The notes beneath the pieces are model-generated. The model saw only the letters and a list, made by a program, of their open reading frames with translations. It had not been told where the DNA came from and made no database searches. From NCBI RefSeq assembly GCF_011682055.1, contig NZ_JAAQOM010000011.1, forward strand, positions 1-64,000: a DNA stretch of 64,000 nt, given 5' to 3'. A program made the position numbers and the translations under genes. Below, piece by piece: positions 55,077 through 63,247 of this stretch (position 1 is its first letter; every line of letters starts with the position of its first letter). The DNA is from Telluria antibiotica (lineage in GTDB: Bacteria > Pseudomonadota > Gammaproteobacteria > Burkholderiales > Burkholderiaceae_D).

Positions 55077-57157
55077 CCGGCGCCGCACCGCCCGCCGCGG
55101 CCACGAAGGCGAAGACGCGCAGCTACTTCCGCCGCCTGTCCCGCTACTACCTGTGGTTCACGCTGTGCTTCGGGCTGTTCCTGGGCGCGCTGGCGATCCT
55201 GGAAAACGAGGGCATGCCGCGCCAGTGGATCGGCCACCTGTACATGTTCGCCACGATCGTGCTGTATGCGATCATCGGCGTCGTCAGCCGCACCTCGAAC
55301 GTGTCCGAATACTATGTGGCGGGACGGCGTGTTCCCGCGCTGTTCAATGGCATGGCGACGGCAGCCGACTGGATCTCGGCGGCCAGCTTCATCAGCCTTG
55401 CCGGCACGTTGTACCTGCACGGCTTCGATGCGCTGGCGTACGTGATGGGCTGGACGGGCGGCTACTGCCTCGTCGCCCTGCTGATCGCGCCCTATCTGCG
55501 CCGCTTCGCCCAGTACACGATCCCCGACTTCCTCGCCGCCCGCTACGGCGGCGAGGCCGGCACGCGGCGGGGCAGCATCGTGCGCGCGCTCGCCGTCGGC
55601 GCCACCATCGTCGTGTCGTTCACGTACGTCGTCGCGCAGATCTACGCCGTGGGCCTGATCGCGTCGCGCTTCACCGGTGTCGATTTCTCGGTCGGCATCT
55701 TCCTCGGCCTCGCCAGCATCCTCGTGTGCTCGTTCCTGGGCGGGATGCGCGCCATCACGTGGACGCAGGTCGCGCAATACATCATCATCCTCGTCGCCTT
55801 CCTGATCCCGACCATGTGGTTGTCGGTGAAATTGGCAGGCAACCCCGTGCCGCAGGTGGCGTACGGTTCCGTGCTGCCGAAACTGGCGAAGCGCGAGGCC
55901 CAGCTGGCGGCGGACCCGCGCGAGGCCGAGGTGCGCGCCGTCTTCCGCGTCCGCGCCGACGACTACGGCACGCGCATCGCGGGCCTGCCGCATTCCTGGG
56001 AAGCAGGCAAGATCGAGGCGCAGCGACGCCTCGACACGGCGCGCAGCCGCAACGCGCCGCTGACCGAAGTGCGCAGCGCCGAGCGCGCGCTGCTGGACTA
56101 TCCGCGCACGGCGGACGAAGCGGCACACGTGTGGAACGACCTGCGCGCCGCCAACCTCGCGCGCGCGCAGCCGCCCGAGCCGCACGCGGAACCGTTCCCC
56201 GGCAAGACCCGGCAGGAATCGGACATCCGCCGCAACAACTTCCTCGCGCTCGTGTTCTGCCTGATGTTCGGCACGGCCGCGCTGCCGCACATCCTGATGC
56301 GCGCCTACACGACGCCATCCGTGCACGAGACGCGCGTGTCCGTGTTCTGGACGCTGTTCTTCATCCTGCTGATCTACCTGACGATGCCGGCACTGGCTGT
56401 ACTCGCCAAGTACGACATCTACACTGCGGTCGTGGGCACGAGCTACGACACGCTGCCGACCTGGGTCTCGTACTGGGCCAACGTCGACAAGTCGAACCCG
56501 CTGATCAGCATCGTCGACGTCAACGGCGACGGTATCGTGCAGCTGGCCGAAGTCGCGATCGACGGCGACGTGCTGACGCTCGCCACGCCGGAGATCGGCG
56601 GGCTGCCGTACGTGATCTCGGGCCTCGTCGCGGCGGGCGGCCTGGCGGCGGCGCTGTCGACGGCGGACGGGCTGCTGCTCGCGATCTCGAACGCGCTGTC
56701 GCACGACATCTACTACAAGATCGTCGACCCGGGCGCCTCGACGCAGAAGCGCGTGACGATCTCGAAGCTGCTGCTGCTGGCCGTCGCGTTCATCGCCGCG
56801 TACGTGGCGTCGCAGAAGCCGGCGGACATCCTGTCGCTCGTGGGCGCCGCGTTCTCGCTCGCGGGGTCGGCCATGTTCCCGGCGCTGGTGGCGGGCGTGT
56901 TTTGGAAGCGCGCGAATTTCGCGGGCGCGATCGCGGGCATGGCGACCGGGTTCCTCGTCTGCCTGTACTACATGCTGCACACGAATCCGATGCTGGGCGG
57001 GAGCCTCGATGCCGTCTGGTTCCACATCGCGCCCATCTCCGCCGGCGTATTCGGCGTGCCGGCCGGGGCGCTGGCGCTCGTCGTGGCGAGCCTCCTGACG
57101 GCGCCGCCGCCGCGCGAGAGCGGCGGGCTCGTGGCGCATATCCGGGCGCCGGAATGA
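55073..57157 (+). CDS. Sodium:solute symporter large subunit (ActP-like, VC_2705 type)
   Basis: 694 residues, about thirteen membrane helices. Core SSS motifs include EYYVAGRRVPALFNGMATAADWISAASFI and GGLAAALSTADGLLLAISNALSHD. A soluble insertion of about 110 residues (about 275-385) rich in charged residues separates helices. A loop carries D482-x-N484-G-D486-G-x5-E493, a canonical EF-hand-like calcium loop. It likely takes up acetate or a similar small carboxylate with sodium; substrate is inferred from family, not shown. Confidence 0.9.
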   Translation: MTGAAPPAAATKAKTRSYFRRLSRYYLWFTLCFGLFLGALAILENEGMPRQWIGHLYMFATIVLYAIIGVVSRTSNVSEYYVAGRRVPALFNGMATAADWISAASFISLAGTLYLHGFDALAYVMGWTGGYCLVALLIAPYLRRFAQYTIPDFLAARYGGEAGTRRGSIVRALAVGATIVVSFTYVVAQIYAVGLIASRFTGVDFSVGIFLGLASILVCSFLGGMRAITWTQVAQYIIILVAFLIPTMWLSVKLAGNPVPQVAYGSVLPKLAKREAQLAADPREAEVRAVFRVRADDYGTRIAGLPHSWEAGKIEAQRRLDTARSRNAPLTEVRSAERALLDYPRTADEAAHVWNDLRAANLARAQPPEPHAEPFPGKTRQESDIRRNNFLALVFCLMFGTAALPHILMRAYTTPSVHETRVSVFWTLFFILLIYLTMPALAVLAKYDIYTAVVGTSYDTLPTWVSYWANVDKSNPLISIVDVNGDGIVQLAEVAIDGDVLTLATPEIGGLPYVISGLVAAGGLAAALSTADGLLLAISNALSHDIYYKIVDPGASTQKRVTISKLLLLAVAFIAAYVASQKPADILSLVGAAFSLAGSAMFPALVAGVFWKRANFAGAIAGMATGFLVCLYYMLHTNPMLGGSLDAVWFHIAPISAGVFGVPAGALALVVASLLTAPPPRESGGLVAHIRAPE

Positions 57158-57179
57158 CCTCATCGATCCGCTACGACAC

Positions 57180-57422
57180 ATGACGAACCGTCACACGGCC
57201 GAACGGGACGGCGACCCGCGCTCCGACAGCTGGCATTACTTCGTGAAGGTGTTCACGGCGGACGGCATCGTGCACGAGACCGAACTGGAAGTGCTCAAGA
57301 AGGACCACCGCATCGAGGTCGACTGGAGCGTGCCGGCGTTCCGCTTCCATCGCCGCAACGGCATGGCGCTCTACCATATCCGCACGGGCGAGGTGACGAT
57401 GGCCGCACCGGCCGCCGGGTAA
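57180..57422 (+). CDS. Small hypothetical protein
   Basis: 80 residues, soluble, GC-rich third positions like neighbours. Sequence features: WHYFVKVFTADGIVHETELEVL and FRFHRRNGMALYHIRTGEV, which suggest a small beta-strand protein. Not recognised. It starts 22 bases after the symporter gene on the same strand, so it may belong to that operon. Confidence 0.6.
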   Translation: MTNRHTAERDGDPRSDSWHYFVKVFTADGIVHETELEVLKKDHRIEVDWSVPAFRFHRRNGMALYHIRTGEVTMAAPAAG

Positions 57423-57451
57423 GGCCTGGCACGCACGGCACGCAAATGACG

Positions 57452-57475
57452 ACGGGGCGCCGCGGCGCCCCGTCA
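57452..57475. terminator. Hairpin 3' of the symporter operon
   Basis: Inverted repeat GACGGGGCGCC (57452-57462)/GGCGCCCCGTC (57465-57475). The right half recurs at 57581-57595 on the far side of a REP pair. Confidence 0.6.
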
Positions 57476-57489
57476 AAGCATGCGTGGCT

Positions 57490-57516
57490 GTAGGGTGGGC
57501 GGCCTCCGCCCACGCG
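57490..57516 (+). repeat. REP-like palindrome, copy 9
   Basis: GTAGGGTGGGCGG-CC-TCCGCCCACGCGG, plus orientation, in the convergent gap before purM. Paired with copy 10. Confidence 0.82.
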
Positions 57517-57544
57517 GACGTGTGCGGGCTGCGCACGCCCGCGT

Positions 57545-57566
57545 CGGCACGGGGTGCCCACCCTAC
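57545..57566 (-). repeat. REP-like palindrome, copy 10
   Basis: GGCAC-GGG-GTGCCCACC-CTAC, minus orientation, making an inverted pair with copy 9. Confidence 0.78.
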
Positions 57567-57617
57567 AAGTCTACAGTCGGGCCGCGGCGCCCCGTTTCAC
57601 TTGCAAGTCCGCAGGGC

Positions 57618-58661
57618 TTATTCGACGATCGTCTGCGCCTGGCCTTCGCCGCGCGCGCGGATCTCGCCGATGCGGTAGACGGTCTCGCCGGCCGCCTTCA
57701 GCTGCGCCTCGGCGGCGTCTGCGTTCTCTTTCGAGACGATCACGGTCATGCCGATGCCGCAGTTGAACACGCGGTGCATCTCGGCATCCGCCACGCCGCC
57801 GTGCTGCTGCAGCCACTGGAACAGCGGCGGCAGGGGCCACGACTTCGCGTCCAGCACGGCCGTCAGGTTATCCTGCAGCACACGCGGGATGTTCTCGACG
57901 AGGCCGCCGCCCGTGATGTGCACGAGGCCCTTCACTTCCATCGCCTGCATCAGCGCCAGCAGCGGTTTCACGTAGATGCGGGTCGGCTGCATCAGCGCGT
58001 CGGACAGCTTGCGGCCGTGGAAGTCCGCTTCCAGGTCCGGCTTCGACACCTCGATGATCTTGCGCACGAGCGAATAGCCGTTCGAGTGGATGCCCGACGA
58101 CGCGAGGCCCAGCACGACGTCGCCCGGGGCGATCTTGGTACCGTCGATGATCTGCGATTTTTCCACGGCGCCGACGGCGAAGCCGGCCAGGTCGTATTCG
58201 CCGTCCGGGTACATGCTCGGCATCTCGGCCGTCTCGCCGCCGATCAGCGCGCAGCCGGCTTGTTCGCAGCCGGCCGCGATGCCTTTGACGACGGCGGTCG
58301 CGGTCGGCACGTCCAATTTGCCGCAGGCAAAGTAGTCGAGGAAGAACAGCGGCTCGGCGCCCTGCACGAGGATGTCGTTGACGCTCATGGCGACGAGGTC
58401 GATGCCGACCGTGTCGTGACGGTTCAGCTCGAACGCCAGCTTCAGCTTGGTGCCGACGCCGTCGGTGCCGGACACGAGGACCGGTTCCTTGTACTTCTTG
58501 CTGATTTCGAACAGCGCGCCGAAGCCGCCAATTCCGCCGAGCACGCCTTCGCGCATGGTGCGCTTGGCAAATGGTTTGATCGCTTCGACCAGGGCGTCAC
58601 CGGCATCGATATCGACACCGGCGTCGCGGTAGGAGAGAGAAACATTAGATGGTTGGCTCAT
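57618..58661 (-). CDS. purM: Phosphoribosylaminoimidazole (AIR) synthetase
   Basis: 347 residues. It closes the imidazole ring of purines using [20 protein letters not shown] start, [14 protein letters not shown] nucleotide loop, [35 protein letters not shown] and [15 protein letters not shown] are diagnostic. It is divergent from the AI-2E family permease and lies apart from the purC-E-K cluster. Confidence 0.96.
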   Translation of the reverse strand: MSQPSNVSLSYRDAGVDIDAGDALVEAIKPFAKRTMREGVLGGIGGFGALFEISKKYKEPVLVSGTDGVGTKLKLAFELNRHDTVGIDLVAMSVNDILVQGAEPLFFLDYFACGKLDVPTATAVVKGIAAGCEQAGCALIGGETAEMPSMYPDGEYDLAGFAVGAVEKSQIIDGTKIAPGDVVLGLASSGIHSNGYSLVRKIIEVSKPDLEADFHGRKLSDALMQPTRIYVKPLLALMQAMEVKGLVHITGGGLVENIPRVLQDNLTAVLDAKSWPLPPLFQWLQQHGGVADAEMHRVFNCGIGMTVIVSKENADAAEAQLKAAGETVYRIGEIRARGEGQAQTIVE

Positions 58662-58808
58662 GGTATTTGGCAGCGGAGGCGGTAAAATAGTAGGCGGTTG
58701 ACAACGGGGCGCCGGACGGTACGGGGCACCGATGGTCGGTCGGTCAATCCATTATTTTATCAAAACCGCCTGCCGCGGCACCGTTTTAACCACCAAGAAC
58801 AACAATAC

Positions 58809-59891
58809 ATGCCATTTTCCCTCAGTCCGGAGCAGAAGCAATCGGCGTTTTGGTTGGCACTCTGGCTGGCTTGCGGTCTGCTGCTGTACGCCCTCGGCCC
58901 CATCCTCACGCCGTTCATCGCGGCCGCCATCCTCGCCTACGCCCTGAACGGCGCCGTCGACCGGCTGGAGCGCACCCGCCTCGGCAAGTTCCATTTGCCC
59001 CGCTCGCTCGCCGTGGCGGTCGTGATCCTCGGATTCCTCGCCGCCGTGACCGCCCTCGTGCTGATCGTCGTTCCGGTGCTGCGCACGGAACTGCCGCTGC
59101 TGCAGGCGCAGATCCCGGACGCGCTTGCCCGCATCGACACCGTCCTGTCGCCGCGCCTCGCGCAGCTGGGCATCCACATCAAGCTCGACGGCAGCAGCCT
59201 GCGCACGATCCTCACGCAGCAGATCATGACGTCGGGCGACGAGATCTGGACCACGGTGCTCGCGTCCGCGCGCGTGGGCGGCAGCGCGCTGCTCGGCTGG
59301 ATCGCGACGGCCATCCTGATCCCCGTCGTGCTGTTCTACCTGCTGCTGGACTGGCACCGCCTGCTGCTGCAGCTGGAAAACGCCGTGCCGCGCCGCTGGG
59401 TGCGCCAGACGGTGGGCATGGCGCAGGAAGTCAACGCGCTGCTGGCGCAATACCTGCGCGGACAGTTGCTCGTGATGCTCGTGCTCGCGTTGTACTATTC
59501 GGCGGCGCTGGCGCTGGCGGGGTTCGAGGTCGCGCTGCCCGTCGGCATATTGACGGGGCTGCTCGTCTTCATCCCCTACCTGGGGTACGGCCTGGGCCTC
59601 GCGCTGGCGCTGACGGCCGCCATCCTGCAATTCTCCGACTGGAGCGGGGTGATCGCCGTGGCCGTCATCTATGGCGCGGGCCAGGTCATCGAAGGCTTTT
59701 TCCTCACGCCGCGCCTCGTGGGCGAGCGCATCGGCCTGAATCCGCTGGCCGTGATCTTCGCACTGCTCGCGTTCGGCCAGCTGTTCGGCTTCGTCGGTGT
59801 GCTGCTGGCGCTGCCGGCATCCGCGGTGCTGATGGTGGCATTCCGTCACCTGAAACGCCACTATCTGCGCAGCAGCTTTTATAATGGCTGA
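58809..59891 (+). CDS. AI-2E/PerM family permease
   Basis: 360 residues from the ATG at 58809. About eight membrane helices with a central soluble region (about 130-175). FVFIPYLGYGLGLALA-like segment reads VFIPYLGYGLGLALALTAAI and is followed by QVIEGFFLTPRLVGERIGLNPLAVI, the standard C-terminal signature. Members may export AI-2 or act as sodium/proton exchangers; the substrate is not known here. It heads a run of five plus-strand genes (to folK). Confidence 0.9.
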   Translation: MPFSLSPEQKQSAFWLALWLACGLLLYALGPILTPFIAAAILAYALNGAVDRLERTRLGKFHLPRSLAVAVVILGFLAAVTALVLIVVPVLRTELPLLQAQIPDALARIDTVLSPRLAQLGIHIKLDGSSLRTILTQQIMTSGDEIWTTVLASARVGGSALLGWIATAILIPVVLFYLLLDWHRLLLQLENAVPRRWVRQTVGMAQEVNALLAQYLRGQLLVMLVLALYYSAALALAGFEVALPVGILTGLLVFIPYLGYGLGLALALTAAILQFSDWSGVIAVAVIYGAGQVIEGFFLTPRLVGERIGLNPLAVIFALLAFGQLFGFVGVLLALPASAVLMVAFRHLKRHYLRSSFYNG

Positions 59892-59924
59892 TTCATACGC
59901 ACACGACATTGTGAGAACCAAGCC

Positions 59925-60617
59925 ATGAAACAGCTGGTGCTCGATTTAGGCGCCGAGCCGGCGCAAAGCCTCGACACCTTCCAGATAGGGGAAAATGCCG
60001 AAATGGCGCATTTGATGCACCAGTTCGCCCAGCGCGCGTCGCGCGAGCATTTCTGCTACCTGTGGGGTGAGACGGGCGCCGGCAAGACGCACCTGCTGCA
60101 AGGCCTGGCCGCAACGGACGGCGCGCGCTACATCGCGGCCGACAGCGGCCCCGAGGCGTTCGTGCTCGCGCCGGACGTGAGCCTGTACCTCGTGGACGAC
60201 GTCGACCAGCTGTCGCCCGAGCGCCAGATCGACGCCTTCGCCCTGTTCAACCAGGTGCGCGAGCATGGCGCGTACATGGTCTGCACGGGGCCGGTGCCGC
60301 CGGCCGTGCTCCCGGTCCGCGAAGACCTGCGCACGCGCATGGGCTGGGGCCTCGTGTACCAGATCCACGGCCTCTCCGACGACCAGAAGATCGCCGCCCT
60401 CACCCAGGCCGCGGAAGCCCGCGGTTTGACGCTGTCGGCCAGCGTGTTACCCTATCTGCTGTCCCATTTCAAGCGCGACATGCGCTCCCTGTCGACCATG
60501 CTGGATGCGCTCGACCAATATTCGCTCGAGACCCAGCGCCCGGTCACGGTACCGCTGCTGCGCGATTTATTGCTACAGGGAAATACCGGCAGTCCACACT
60601 CCGAACCCAAAGAATGA
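59925..60617 (+). CDS. hda: DnaA regulatory inactivator Hda
   Basis: 230 residues. An AAA+ protein homologous to DnaA domain III. With the beta clamp it stimulates hydrolysis of DnaA-ATP after initiation. KQLVLDLG at the N-terminus is the clamp-binding motif. LWGETGAGKTHLLQ is Walker A and LYLVDDVDQL is Walker B. LRTRMGWGLVYQI is the sensor region. The DnaA DNA-binding domain is absent. The stop overlaps the next gene as ATGA. Confidence 0.93.
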   Translation: MKQLVLDLGAEPAQSLDTFQIGENAEMAHLMHQFAQRASREHFCYLWGETGAGKTHLLQGLAATDGARYIAADSGPEAFVLAPDVSLYLVDDVDQLSPERQIDAFALFNQVREHGAYMVCTGPVPPAVLPVREDLRTRMGWGLVYQIHGLSDDQKIAALTQAAEARGLTLSASVLPYLLSHFKRDMRSLSTMLDALDQYSLETQRPVTVPLLRDLLLQGNTGSPHSEPKE

Positions 60618-61288
60618 ACGACCTCGCGCTGTTTGACCTCGACCACACCCTCCTGCCGATCGATTCCGACTACGAATGGGGCCAGTTCCTCGTGCGCCAG
60701 GGCGTCGTCGACGCCGGCGAACACCAGCGTCGCAACGACGCCTTCTTCGCGCAGTACAACGCCGGCACGCTCGACCCGGTCGAATACCTCGAATTCGCCC
60801 TCGGCACCCTGGCCCGCTTCGACCCGGCCCACCTGAAGGACCTGCAGGCGCAATACATGCGCGACGTGATCAAGCCCGCCATTCGTCCGAAAGCGCTGGA
60901 CCTCGTGCGCAAGCACCAGGACGCGGGCGACCTCGTTGCGATCATCACCGCCACCAACGCGTTCGTGACGGCGCCGATCGCGCGCGAGTTCGGCGTGGAG
61001 CACCTGATCGCGGCGAAGCCGGAACTGGACGAGCGCGGCCACCCGACCGGCAAGCTGGCCGGCACGCCCACGCAGGGTCACGGCAAAGTGACGCACATGC
61101 ATGCGTGGCTGGACGGCCTGGGCCGCCCGTTCGACAGCTTCGCGCGCAGCTGGTTCTACAGCGATTCGCACAACGACATCCCGCTGCTGTCGGTCGTCTC
61201 CCACCCGATCGCGACCAATCCGAGCGAGAAACTGAGCCAACACGCCGCCACCCTCGGCTGGACTTCACTGCATCTCTTCAATGATTAA
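60614..61288 (+). CDS. HAD-IB family phosphatase
   Basis: 224 residues. SerB-like HAD hydrolase: ALFDLDHTLLP (nucleophile and acid Asp), ITATNAFVTAPIAREFGV, and YSDSHNDIPLL (motif IV acid pair). The substrate may be phosphoserine, a histidinol-type phosphate or a lipid phosphate; nothing decides this. It overlaps hda by 4 bases and pcnB by 8 bases. Confidence 0.9.
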   Translation: MNDLALFDLDHTLLPIDSDYEWGQFLVRQGVVDAGEHQRRNDAFFAQYNAGTLDPVEYLEFALGTLARFDPAHLKDLQAQYMRDVIKPAIRPKALDLVRKHQDAGDLVAIITATNAFVTAPIAREFGVEHLIAAKPELDERGHPTGKLAGTPTQGHGKVTHMHAWLDGLGRPFDSFARSWFYSDSHNDIPLLSVVSHPIATNPSEKLSQHAATLGWTSLHLFND

Positions 61289-62663
61289 AAAATTCATCCG
61301 CAAAATCCTCGGTGTCAAAGACGAGCGCGACCCCACCGAACCCGTGATCCTCGGGCCGGAGCAGCACGGCATCGATCCGAAGCTCGTGTCGAACAACGCG
61401 GTGCGCGTCACGCAGACCTTGCAGGAAGCCGGGTTCAAGGCCTTCGTCGTCGGCGGCGCCGTGCGCGACCTGCTGCTCGGGGTGAAGCCGAAGGACTTCG
61501 ACATCGCCACCGATGCCACGCCCGAGGAAGTCAAGAAGCTGTTCCGCCGCGCCTTCATCATCGGCCGCCGCTTCCAGATCGTGCACGTGATGTTTGGCCA
61601 GGACCTGCTCGAGGTGACGACGTTCCGCGGCAAGGGCAGCGACAACGCGCCGAAGGATGAACACGGCCGCGTCCTGCGCGACAACAACTTCGGCCCGCAG
61701 CACGAGGACGCCGAGCGCCGCGACTTCACCATCAACGCCATGTACTACGACCCGGCCACGCAGACGGTGCTCGACTACCACGGCGGCATCGAGGACATCC
61801 GCGCCAAGGTCCTGCGCATCATCGGCCAGCCGGAAGCCCGCTACCGCGAAGACCCCGTCCGCATGCTGCGCGTCGTACGCTTCGCCGCGAAGCTCGGGTT
61901 CACGATCGAGCCGGCCACGCGCGCACCGATCCCCGTGATGGCCCCGCTGATCAACAACGTGCCCGCCGCGCGCGTGTTCGACGAGATGCTGAAGCTCCTG
62001 ATGAGCGGCCAGGCGCTGGCCTGCCTGAAGGAGCTGCGCTCTTCCGGCCTCCACCACGGCCTGCTGCCGCTGCTGGACGTCGTGCTGGAACAGCCGATCG
62101 GCATGAAGTTCGTCACCCTGGCCCTGGAGTCTACGGACACGCGTGTCAAAGCCGGCAAGGGCGTGTCGCCGGGCTTCCTGTTCGCGTCGCTGCTGTGGCA
62201 CCAGGTGCTGGAAAAGTGGACCGCTTACCGCGCGGCAGGCGAATCGCCGATCCCCGCGCTGCACCTCGCGGCGGACGACGTCCTCGACAACCAGACGGAA
62301 AACCTGGCCCTGCAGCGCCGCATCGCCACCGACATGCGCGACATCTGGGCCATGCAGCCCCGCTTCGAGCGCCGCAACGGCAAGTCGCCTTATAAACTGC
62401 TGGAGCATCCGCGCTTCCGCGCCGGCTTCGACTTCCTGCTGCTGCGCTGCGAATCGGGCGAGCTCGATGCGGAGATCGGCAACTGGTGGACGACGTTCTA
62501 CGCCGGCGACGTCGCCGAGCGCGAACGCCTGATCAATTCGGCACGCGACGTCCAGCCCTCGAGCCAGAAGAAACGCCCGCGCCGCCGCGGTCCGCGCCGC
62601 GCGGAAGGCGAAGGCGCACCGGCGGACGCAGGGTCGAACGCACAGGCGGCAAGCGGAGAATGA
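61281..62663 (+). CDS. pcnB: Poly(A) polymerase I
   Basis: 460 residues. It adds 3' poly(A) tails that promote RNA decay. The class II nucleotidyltransferase core has FVVGGAVRDLLLGVKPKDFDIATDATPEEVKKLF with catalytic D-x-D. RRDFTINAMYYDP and RYREDPVRMLRVVRFAAKLGF follow. The C-terminus is basic (KKRPRRRGPRR). The start lies inside the HAD gene, and the stop overlaps folK as ATGA. Confidence 0.95.
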   Translation: MIKKFIRKILGVKDERDPTEPVILGPEQHGIDPKLVSNNAVRVTQTLQEAGFKAFVVGGAVRDLLLGVKPKDFDIATDATPEEVKKLFRRAFIIGRRFQIVHVMFGQDLLEVTTFRGKGSDNAPKDEHGRVLRDNNFGPQHEDAERRDFTINAMYYDPATQTVLDYHGGIEDIRAKVLRIIGQPEARYREDPVRMLRVVRFAAKLGFTIEPATRAPIPVMAPLINNVPAARVFDEMLKLLMSGQALACLKELRSSGLHHGLLPLLDVVLEQPIGMKFVTLALESTDTRVKAGKGVSPGFLFASLLWHQVLEKWTAYRAAGESPIPALHLAADDVLDNQTENLALQRRIATDMRDIWAMQPRFERRNGKSPYKLLEHPRFRAGFDFLLLRCESGELDAEIGNWWTTFYAGDVAERERLINSARDVQPSSQKKRPRRRGPRRAEGEGAPADAGSNAQAASGE

Positions 62664-63136
62664 TCGCCTGGGTCGGCATCGGCGCGAACCTCGGCGACGC
62701 GCGCGCGAACGTGGTCGATGCCATCGAGCGCCTCGCGCACCTGCCGGGCGCACGCCTGGTGCAGGCATCGTCGCTGTACCGCACGGCCCCCATCGATTCC
62801 TCCGGCGACGACTACGTCAACGCCGTCGCCGTCCTCGACACGACGCTCGATGCGCACGCGCTGCTGCAGGCGCTCTTCGCCATCGAACAGGCGCATGGCC
62901 GCGAGCGGCCCTACCGTAACGCGCCGCGCACGCTGGATCTCGACCTGCTGTTGTACGGCGACGAGATCATCATTGACGCGCCCACCTTGATCGTTCCGCA
63001 TCCGCGCATGCACGAGCGCGCGTTCGTGCTGGCGCCGCTGGCCGAAGTCGCGCCGGACCTCGTCATCCCGGGCCGCGGCGCCGTGAGCGCGCTGCTCGCG
63101 AGCGTCGCGAACCAAAACGTCGGAAAGCTGACCTAG
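62660..63136 (+). CDS. folK: 6-hydroxymethyl-7,8-dihydropterin pyrophosphokinase
   Basis: 158 residues. Folate pathway enzyme. WVGIGANLGDAR start, YRTAPIDSSGDDYVNAVAVLDT, GRERPYRNAPRTLDLDLLLYGD with the metal-binding D-x-D, and VPHPRMHERAFVLAPLAEVAPD are diagnostic. The ATG overlaps the pcnB stop. A REP-like pair follows the stop. Confidence 0.95.
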   Translation: MIAWVGIGANLGDARANVVDAIERLAHLPGARLVQASSLYRTAPIDSSGDDYVNAVAVLDTTLDAHALLQALFAIEQAHGRERPYRNAPRTLDLDLLLYGDEIIIDAPTLIVPHPRMHERAFVLAPLAEVAPDLVIPGRGAVSALLASVANQNVGKLT

Positions 63137-63138
63137 CC

Positions 63139-63165
63139 GTAGGGTGGGCACCCCGTGCCCACGCG
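63139..63165 (+). repeat. REP-like palindrome, copy 11
   Basis: GTAGGGTGGGCAC-CCC-GTGCCCACGCG, identical in core to copies 1 and 8. Plus orientation, in the convergent gap after folK. Confidence 0.85.
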
Positions 63166-63189
63166 AACGTTTGCCATTCGCCGGCTTCC

Positions 63190-63215
63190 GCGTGGGCACA
63201 GGGGTGCCCACCCTA
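63190..63215 (-). repeat. REP-like palindrome, copy 12
   Basis: CGTGGGCAC-AGGG-GTGCCCACC-CTAC, minus orientation. It forms an inverted pair with copy 11, 24 bases apart. Confidence 0.85.
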
Positions 63216-63247
63216 CTAAAAAAACCGCAGCGCCAGCAAATGTTCCG

